Assembly (NCBI RefSeq): GCF_021130785.1
Contig: NW_025777475.1
Span: forward strand, 1 to 64,000
DNA from: Homalodisca vitripennis
Lineage: Eukaryota; Arthropoda; Insecta; Hemiptera; Cicadellidae
Direction of reading: 5' to 3'
DNA length: 64,000 bases
Shown here: in pieces, positions 57,261-64,000 of the stretch
Layout: each line of letters opens with the position of its first letter
How positions within the stretch are numbered: the stretch's first letter is position 1
Program-made: the position numbers and the translations under genes
The notes under the pieces: generated by a model
Databases searched by the model: none
What the model saw: the letters and a program-made list of their open reading frames with translations, nothing else
Told to the model about the DNA's origin: nothing

Positions 57261-57299
57261 ATGGCCCAGCTACCACGATAAGCTCTTGGCCATGAGCCT

Positions 57300-57796
57300 G
57301 CCTCGTGTTACCAGACGTTCCGGTGTCGTCATTCTCAAAGATACAATCAGGGAAGTGAGTCTCAAGAAGAAGTTTGAGGCTATCACTAGACCCGGAAGTG
57401 TGTTGACCTCCTTGGGACCTTAAAGATCCCAAAGTGACCGTTGGACCTGAGGCTAGTAAACGTTGCACCCTTCCGCCTACCGATCCCAACTGTGACTGAA
57501 GGTCAGATTTATATCCCAACCAGTCAGTCCTCCTGGGATTGCGATAGAGGACCTCTGCAGCCTCATCTTGCAAGTTGAAGCGGATATACCTGTGATCCGA
57601 TAATGAGGCCTCTTCGCTTACGTGCCACTTATCAACCATTCCAAGTATACCTTGTGTGCAGATTGTTATATCAATAACTTCTTGTCTAATTCGTGTTGCG
57701 AACGTAGGGCGGTTACCTTTATTACATATAAATAGGTCCCTACTTAGAAGAAATTGTAAAAGTGCCTCACCTCTGGGGTTAGTGTTAGTGCCTATC
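57300..57796 (-). pseudogene. Endonuclease C-terminal half of the 54787-57796 element
   Basis: The 307-residue frame 56875-57798 opens with NTNPRGEALLQFLLS, then RPTFATRIRQEVIDITIC and EASLSDHRYIRF, the last carrying the S-D-H catalytic block of APE-type endonucleases. The N-terminal half of the domain is absent because of the 5' truncation. Confidence 0.87.
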
Positions 57797-57804
57797 ATGA
57801 GATA

Positions 57805-58424
57805 TAGTCTCCTAAGATGTTGTTAGAGAGATTCTAGTCTTTAAACATTCCCACTACAAGTTTCCATTTTTTCAAGCAGGATCAAATCCGTTGCACTATT
57901 TCCCCCAAGTTCCCCTGAACAGCCTTGACTACTGTCAGTGATTGTTCTGGCACAATGAGGGTGAAGCTACTCTCCTACTTTTTTCACAATTCTCTTTCAT
58001 AAACTAAGGGACACCAACTTGTGTTTTATATCCTTTTTAAGGGATACTTTATCTTTTTCATCAGTAAACTCATGATTTCATTTTCCTCCAAGCCTTTTTT
58101 AATCTGACATAAATACCAACTCTGATTGTATTTTGCCAGTTTTCTTCAGCATTTATTGTCAGTTTAATAGAAATCAAACTAGCTTAGTAAGTTCAACAAC
58201 AGTTAAGCTCACTTTTTCCTTACAACATTTCCATCTAAACTATGCCACGCATCATCTCATGCTTCCCGTACACATTCAAAACTTTTCAATTGTTCCAATG
58301 AAGAGTGGTAAGACCACTCCATTGAGCATGGAGACCATCTCTGGAAGATAGCTTTTTTCTAGTCCGCTCTACTAGTCTATATATTTTTTTATGGAAGGGT
58401 TTATATATGAAGCGATATATATAT
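57805..58424 (-). repeat. Inverted duplication, right part
   Basis: Reverse complement of about 45865-46580. The region corresponding to 46586-46880 is missing at the retrotransposon insertion point. Another deletion near 58243 removes the area around the PHD-element target site, so this copy cannot report presence or absence of that element. The right junction, at an AT-rich ATATATATT/AAAAA overlap, leads into copy 4. Confidence 0.85.
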
Positions 58425-59355
58425 TAAAAACTGGTGTAGTTTGTTTGCTTTCGAGCCATATAGCGACTAAACCGTTGGTCGCAGCTCAAATCTAATTATT
58501 GAGAAACTTTAGCAAATTGTATGATCTATGAAATAGGCACATTAGATTTCCCTGCATCTTTACCGGTTCACCAGAAAAAATGCTCTCAAATTCGAACATT
58601 TTGTCAAATTTTACCAATTTTCACTTGTAGATTTTTGTTTGAAAAACTGTAGCGCCTAAACAGTGGGTCGTAGCTCGGATCTGATGGAAAATTGCAGTGT
58701 GGAGTGAAGTGATCTATAGGAAAGGTTTAGTGACCTTTTGCCCTATCTCCATTGGTGTGGCCACAAAACGCGTTTAAAAAGAAACGTTTTTGAATTTATA
58801 CTTAAAAATGTAGATTCCACACTCGATCGTGGCCAAACCGATTGCCGTAGCTCTAAACAAAACATGAGCGGGATTTAGGAAATCACGTTTTAACAAAAAA
58901 GCTCTAGTGACTTTGGCAGCGTCTCTATTGGTTTAGCCGTAAATCGCAATTATGTGAAAACTTTTTGTTAATTTTCACGTGAAATTTTAAATTCTGGGCT
59001 CGATAGTGGCAAAACCGTTGGTCGTAGCTCAAATTACTCAATCAACAAGATTTAGAAAATTACGTGATCTACAAAAAAGTTGTAGTGACTTTAGGTATTA
59101 TCTCCATCTAATAGGCTGCAAAACGCGATTATGTGAAAAATGTTTGTTATTATTACGTGAAAATTTAGATTCCGGTAACGATCGCGGCCAAACCGTTGGT
59201 CATAGCTCAAAGGAAGTTGTATCCTAGTACTAGGAAATGATGTACTCTGCAAAAAAGGCCCGGTGACTTTTTGCCCTATCCTCAATGGTTTGGCCGCAAA
59301 ACCGGTTTAAAGAATTCTTTTCCTGGATCGATAGCTGCAGAATAGTTAGTTGTAG
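58425..59355. repeat. Degenerate ~177-bp tandem array, copy 4
   Basis: Equivalent of 7985-8935, nearly identical to copy 1. Confidence 0.85.
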
Positions 59356-59650
59356 CTTATTTTAAATTTGTTAACAGATATACTTAATCTTCTGATAAAT
59401 TTTGCTCTCTGTTTATTCTAATTGTACAAACACAACATCCTCCAATAAAGAACGACGAGTTTTTTACGCGCACGACGTGTTTTTTACCTCCTCCGGAATT
59501 TCTTATATTTAAAATAATACACAACTTATTACAAGTTCATATATATTGTCGGGAAATTTTTATTCTGAACAATAATTTTACATGTTGATTACATTTTGTA
59601 TCTTACATCCTTGTTTTCACCAGCTCTTGATAACCTCAGTCATGTTGTGG

Positions 59651-59782
59651 TCAGCTTTCCATTCTTCCTATGATATCTATCAGGAAATACACCATTACAA
59701 TAATAAACATCACATTGATCAGCAGGAAAACCAACAGTCCGCTCACGTTAAATCCTTTAAAGAATTCCTCCCAGTTTACCAT
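59651..59782 (-). CDS. Candidate 43-residue membrane micropeptide, copy 4
   Basis: ATG at 59782, TGA at 59651; identical to the copy at 9210-9341 as read. The downstream AATAAA is also present (about 59559). Confidence 0.35.
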   Translation of the reverse strand: MVNWEEFFKGFNVSGLLVFLLINVMFIIVMVYFLIDIIGRMES

Positions 59783-60404
59783 ATTTCACTCGAAAAAATT
59801 TTGCGTGTTATTCATTAAAATTGTTTTCCATTTTTAACATTTGTTGCATTTCCATGGATACTAAAATTCTGATTGTCAATAAAATAAATTAAAATACCAT
59901 TTAAAAACACAAAGTGTTTATACATGTATACACAGGGCCGACATGTATTGTCGCGGCGTTTCTTAATAACATTTTTAGCGATGTCTATGTATCGTTTATC
60001 AGGGACTCTGCCCGACCTCCTTTTGGAAGATAATATATTCTTTCCTGAATTAATTAGATGAAATGTAGTTCAGAGATTAGACTGTTTTCCAAATTTCGTA
60101 ATTACCTTACAAATTCACTTTCTTTTAATCGACCTCCCTTTTTAGACCTATTGAAAACCGTTTTCATGCTACAAGATAAAATAAAACGCAGCATTATAAA
60201 GGTTCTTCTTGTATTTGTCACTTGCTTTAGATATTTAATAGATTATTTCGTTATTTATCTTATGATACCAGGTTAACATACTTTTGGCAGCTAATAAGAG
60301 TCATAATACGGTATGAAGCAACAAAATATGATGATAATAATAAATACGATTTCTGACAAAGAACACAGGATATTCATGTAATCATGTTATGAAATCATCG
60401 TTTG

Positions 60405-60822
60405 AAGTAAAAACATAAAATATCTAATCATACTTTAAATAATTAAACATTTTTAACAATGTATTACATAAACTCTTTAGTTTTCTTTAAAACAGTACAT
60501 TTATTACTGAATAGCTAATTCAAGAATATCACACTTACCCGGGGTTGATGAGTAATTTAAATTGTGAACTAGCAATATTTTCTAGTTAGAGCTTTACGAC
60601 CGCAGTATTTATATTGTAATTGTCACCCTCAAGTCAGTATTTCAGTATTCGGTATCAGTAAGGATATGAGTACTTTAGGACTAGTAAAGTAATCAGTATG
60701 GGAAAATATCTGTATCTTGTAACCATACAGAGCACTAGATACAAAGTGTCTGTTATCAGTATTTTTGGTTCTCAGTATTCGTTACAGATACTGGAGAAAA
60801 GTAACCGTTACAAAGTACTGAA
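60405..60822. mobile_element. Internal fragment of the hAT-type MITE, displaced
   Basis: Matches the right half of the MITE (12164-12575) but lacks both ends and TSDs. Its variants (GAGCACTAGATAC, TTTCTAGTT...ACGACCGC) match the copy 2b MITE better than its neighbour at 62216-63156, so the template was a 2b-like copy. Confidence 0.85.
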
Positions 60823-60864
60823 TATTGAATAGTGGCAGAAATGAAATTTTATTACATTTTCTGT

Positions 60865-61126
60865 GAGGCAGTACTAAAGTGATCGTTCTCGCCAGTTTGG
60901 AGCATAGCTGATTGTACATTGTTCATGTCCGTGTAATACTACGTAGTACAGTCGTTAGTGAGACTGTCAGGCTGAGGCGATGTAGCAGTGATAGTGAGGC
61001 AGTTCTAAAGTGATCGCTCACGCCAGTCTGGAGCACAGCTGATTGTACATTGTTCATGTACGTGTAATACTACGTAGTACAGTCGTCAGTGAGATTGTCA
61101 GGCTGAGGCGATGTAGCAGTGATGGT
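60865..61126. repeat. 131-bp tandem repeat x2, copy 4
   Basis: Units at 60865 and 60996, identical in layout to 10316-10577. Confidence 0.88.
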
Positions 61127-61129
61127 GAG

Positions 61130-62207
61130 GCAGTTATTTATTATTTATCAACAAATTATTTATTTGTAGTGTGAGTAATATGGAGGATGATATAAATGTA
61201 GAACTTTTCTTTTAAAAAACCTTCCATATCAATCCATTCTAGTCACTGGAGTTTGAATGATTTTATTTAGAAATTCCTTCAGAGACATCCTTACATGTGG
61301 CTGGTTGAAAGTCATAACACTTTTATCAATTTATTTGTTACATCTATCGGATTTGCAATTGTTCTCTTTTGATCTATTTAGGTTTCTTAAGAAGTCGCTG
61401 ATAGACCAAGGTCACCTCTAAAACCTTTCAAGAAGCTGAGTCTAAATTGTACCTGCCTCAATAATATGCGTAATGTTTTGATTAATTTTGCTTGAAGGAT
61501 AACTTTTATGCTATTTGGTATTTTATTTTATAAAATATCACTTGAATTCAATGTCAAAATTTATCTTACTAAGTAAGAAAAGTTAACATTTACGTGTACA
61601 TGCATCCCTGCTGATACCGATGGTTGAGTACAATAAGGATTGCGCTTCTTTGAAAGTTCAGGACAGGCACAATTGAACAAAACAAGAAAAGAAAGTTTAA
61701 TGTTCATTGAAGAATTGGAAGCAGAATGATGCCTTCTGAACATCAGTCCAAGTTTATTTTTTTTAAGAGGAAATTCAGTGTCGAGATGTGATTGTTATGT
61801 GTACACATCCTCCTACCAGCTGCTGATCTTTTTAGATGTGATAAAGAAGAAACTATGGTTAATTGTGCAAAATGATCAGACATACCAGTTTCAAAGGCTA
61901 ATGAATAGCATTAATGAAAATTTAGATGTGTACTACAGATTATCTTCAATACAGGTGCTTGATCCCCACCGTGTCATTCTAATGTAATATGTGATTTGGA
62001 ACTATCCAAAGCTGTTTTATTTGGTTTCCTTTAAAAAGTCAGTATTGAATTCTCCTAATACTGCAAATTGATTTTGACTGCCAGCCAGACTATCTCGTGA
62101 TGCAAAGATTTGTCTTTATCTGACTAAATGTTGTTACTTATATCTTGCACCAAGTTTAAAAATTAAAATATTGTTTTAGCTCCTATATTTACTTTAAGAG
62201 AAGGTGC
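61130..62207. other. Unit sequence, no firm gene
   Basis: Equivalent of 10600-11655. Short frames at 61561-61743 (minus) and 61778-61987 (plus) have no recognised domain. Confidence 0.45.
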
Positions 62208-63164
62208 ATTTATTCTAGAGATGGGCTAAATCAGTACATACGTGTAACCGTTACTTATGGTAATGTTACTCGGCGATACTGAGTACAAATACTGATACTT
62301 GTAATTTATATTTCTGTACTGGTAATGGTTTAAATACTAGATACTCTAAATCAGTATTTTAGTGTTTGTAACACTTAAAATACTGAGTATTTTCCCTAAT
62401 AAACACACAGTTTTGGAAATGCTTTGATTTAATAAATAGTATTCAAAAGTGCAACACAATTATGTAAAAAATGTATAAACATAATTTATTATTATTATAA
62501 AGTTTATACTTTTTGAGATGTAATTAATGAATTGTACAATAAATTGAACCTCTGCTTATTTGAATAGAGTCTAAAGGGCTGTTGTTACATTGGGTATTCT
62601 TTAAGGTTATGACAATACAATTTTATTTTATGAGTAATTTTAATTTTCTTTGGTGCATTTTTGGTACATTAACACATTTTTCTATTATGAAAAAATTAAA
62701 TAAGCTCTCATTTGAAGTAAAAACATAAAATATCTAATCATACTTTACATAATTAAACACTTTTAACAATGTATTACATAAACTGTTTAGTTTTCTTTAA
62801 AACAATACATTTATTACTCAATAGCTAATTCAAGAATACCACACTTACCCGGGGTTGATGAGTAATTTAAATTGTGAACTAGCAATATTTTCCAGTTGGG
62901 GCTTTACGATCGCAGTATTTATATTGTATTTGTCAGCCTCAAGTCAGTATTTCAGTATTCGGTATCAGTAAGGATATGAGTACTTCAGGACTAGTAAAGT
63001 AATCAGTATGGGAACATATCTGTATCTTGTAACCATACAGAGTACTAGATACAAAGTGTCTGTTATCAGTATTTTTGGTTCTCAGTAACCGTTACAGATA
63101 CTGGAGAAAAGTAACCGTTACAAAGTACTGAATACTGAAATACCGTCTCACCTGTAATTTATTC
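62208..63164. mobile_element. hAT-type MITE, copy 4
   Basis: Body 62216-63156 (941 bp), ATTTATTC at 62208-62215 and 63157-63164. Closest to the copy 1 MITE. Confidence 0.85.
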
Positions 63165-64000
63165 ACCAGATGTCAGTCTGTAGAAAATATTTTTCCTCAG
63201 TGTGGACTTCAAGGCTGAAGAATGTGGATGGGAATATTCACTTGTATCTTGACTGGATAGCAAAGGCTCCATTAAAGCCTTAGCAACACTTGAAACTTTT
63301 AAGATTGTTTCTCCTTCGTCATCTTTATCGGCAGGTGCACATTCCTTGGATTTTTAGTTGATAAATTATTGTTATGAAAGTTGAGATCATTGGATTACTC
63401 AGCTTCTGCTTAGTTTAGGTAATGGCTGTGCCTGTCTCAATGCTTTTTCCAGTTTACAATATACCACAAGTAAGTTATAGTGTACTAGAAGTAATCTCTC
63501 TAGCTTTATCATCACTGGATTAATGATCGGCAGGCTGCAAAGTCTGTTCAAGCCGTCATCATTCCTGGTTATCATCAATCACTTAGGCTCGCAATGCCCG
63601 TACACGGGATATTGGAAAAAAAACTAGTACTAACAGAAGAAGTGGTGACCTAGAGTAGGGGTTCTCAACCTGGAGGTCATGAAAGGTCACGTCGGGGTCA
63701 CCGAAGGGTAGTGAAAAAAAGCTAAGGTTTTTGTTCAGGAAAGCTTACCGGTTTATCCTTGAGTCCACAATGTTTGGATTTCAGATAACGTAATATTTTC
63801 GATGGTTTCATTGATCCAGGGCACAATATTTCACCACACACGTTGTACTGTGTTTATTTCCAAGCGCTGAAAATCATTAATTCCTGGGTCTGTAAACAGT
63901 TAGCTGATGCAGACTTAACATTCATATATGTGTCTTAGAGTAGGGTTTAAATGTGTCAAGCTAGAAAAAATATTTTTGAAAATATATATTGCTTCATATT
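63165..64000. other. Unit sequence to the window end
   Basis: Equivalent of 12614-13440. The window stops about 330 bp before the position of the PHD-element target site, so its state in copy 4 is unknown. Confidence 0.55.

Larger units (their letters stand above)
54779..57804 (-). mobile_element. 5'-truncated RNase H-containing non-LTR retrotransposon (LOA/I-like)
   Basis: Body 54787-57796 (3010 bp) on the minus strand, flanked by 8-bp direct repeats ATGAGATA (54779-54786 and 57797-57804), with a poly(A) tail (T-run at 54787-54798). It starts inside the endonuclease (57796) and continues through RT and RNase H to a C-terminal Cys/His motif. ORF1 and the N-terminus of ORF2 are missing, as expected from incomplete target-primed reverse transcription. 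It is clearly G+C-richer than the flanks. All domains are broken by frameshifts. Confidence 0.92.
58425..64000. repeat. Segmental duplication, copy 4 (reshuffled, cut by window end)
   Basis: 58425-60404 equals 7984-9963, 60405-60822 equals an out-of-place MITE piece (12164-12575 equivalent), and 60823-64000 equals about 10276-13440. It shares copy-1-specific variants (for example GTTCTCGCCAGTTTGG at ~10340 and ~60888, against GCTCACGCCAGTCTGG in copy 2a), so copies 1 and 4 are the closest relatives. Confidence 0.92.

Overview
The window looks like AT-rich, gene-poor DNA from an animal nuclear genome, most likely an arthropod and probably an insect. This rests on non-LTR retrotransposons with poly(A) or short-repeat tails (one with a PHD-finger ORF1, one with an RNase H domain), a Ty3/Gypsy element primed by initiator tRNA-Met, and a hAT-type MITE with 8-bp target-site duplications. 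No conserved single-copy host gene was recognised. Every protein domain I can name belongs to a mobile element. The species cannot be fixed from the sequence alone.

The framework is a cluster of segmental duplications of a unit of about 15.5 kb. Copy 1 is 1-19542, copy 2a is 19543-36299, and copy 2b is 36300-47569 (only the last ~4 kb of the unit, repeated in tandem). Copy 3 is 47570 to about 53790. An older inverted piece related to copy 2b is 53793-58424. Copy 4 is 58425-64000, truncated by the window and internally reshuffled. Copies 1, 2a and 4 look very similar by eye; copy 2b, copy 3 and the inverted piece are more diverged. In order, the unit carries a C-terminal scrap of an RNase H-type non-LTR element, a ~370-bp foldback palindrome with a G-run, an unrecognised hydrophobic open frame, a C-terminal scrap of a second non-LTR element, a degenerate ~177-bp tandem array, a 43-residue membrane-like small ORF on the minus strand, a 131-bp tandem derived from a retrotransposon endonuclease, a 0.94-kb hAT MITE, the target site of a CR1/Jockey-group retrotransposon, and a near-perfect hairpin.

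Later insertions mark single copies. A decayed non-LTR element (521-4609) sits in copy 1 only. A PHD-ORF1 retrotransposon of about 4.4 kb sits in copies 1 and 2a (13772-18244 and 30711-35124), while copy 2b keeps the clean empty site. A RT fragment (26090-27540) is in copy 2a only. A complete but frameshifted Gypsy element with both LTRs (36466-43601) is in copy 2b. A 5'-truncated RNase H-containing non-LTR element (54787-57796) lies in the inverted block. The best-preserved gene is the 907-residue endonuclease/reverse-transcriptase ORF2 at 31080-33803.

Two cautions apply. Several blocks (13.8-18.3 kb and 36.5-43.6 kb) differ from their sister sequences mainly by single-base indels, often in homopolymers, so some frameshifts may be consensus errors rather than mutations. 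The duplication map was made by eye; a dot plot would refine the borders.
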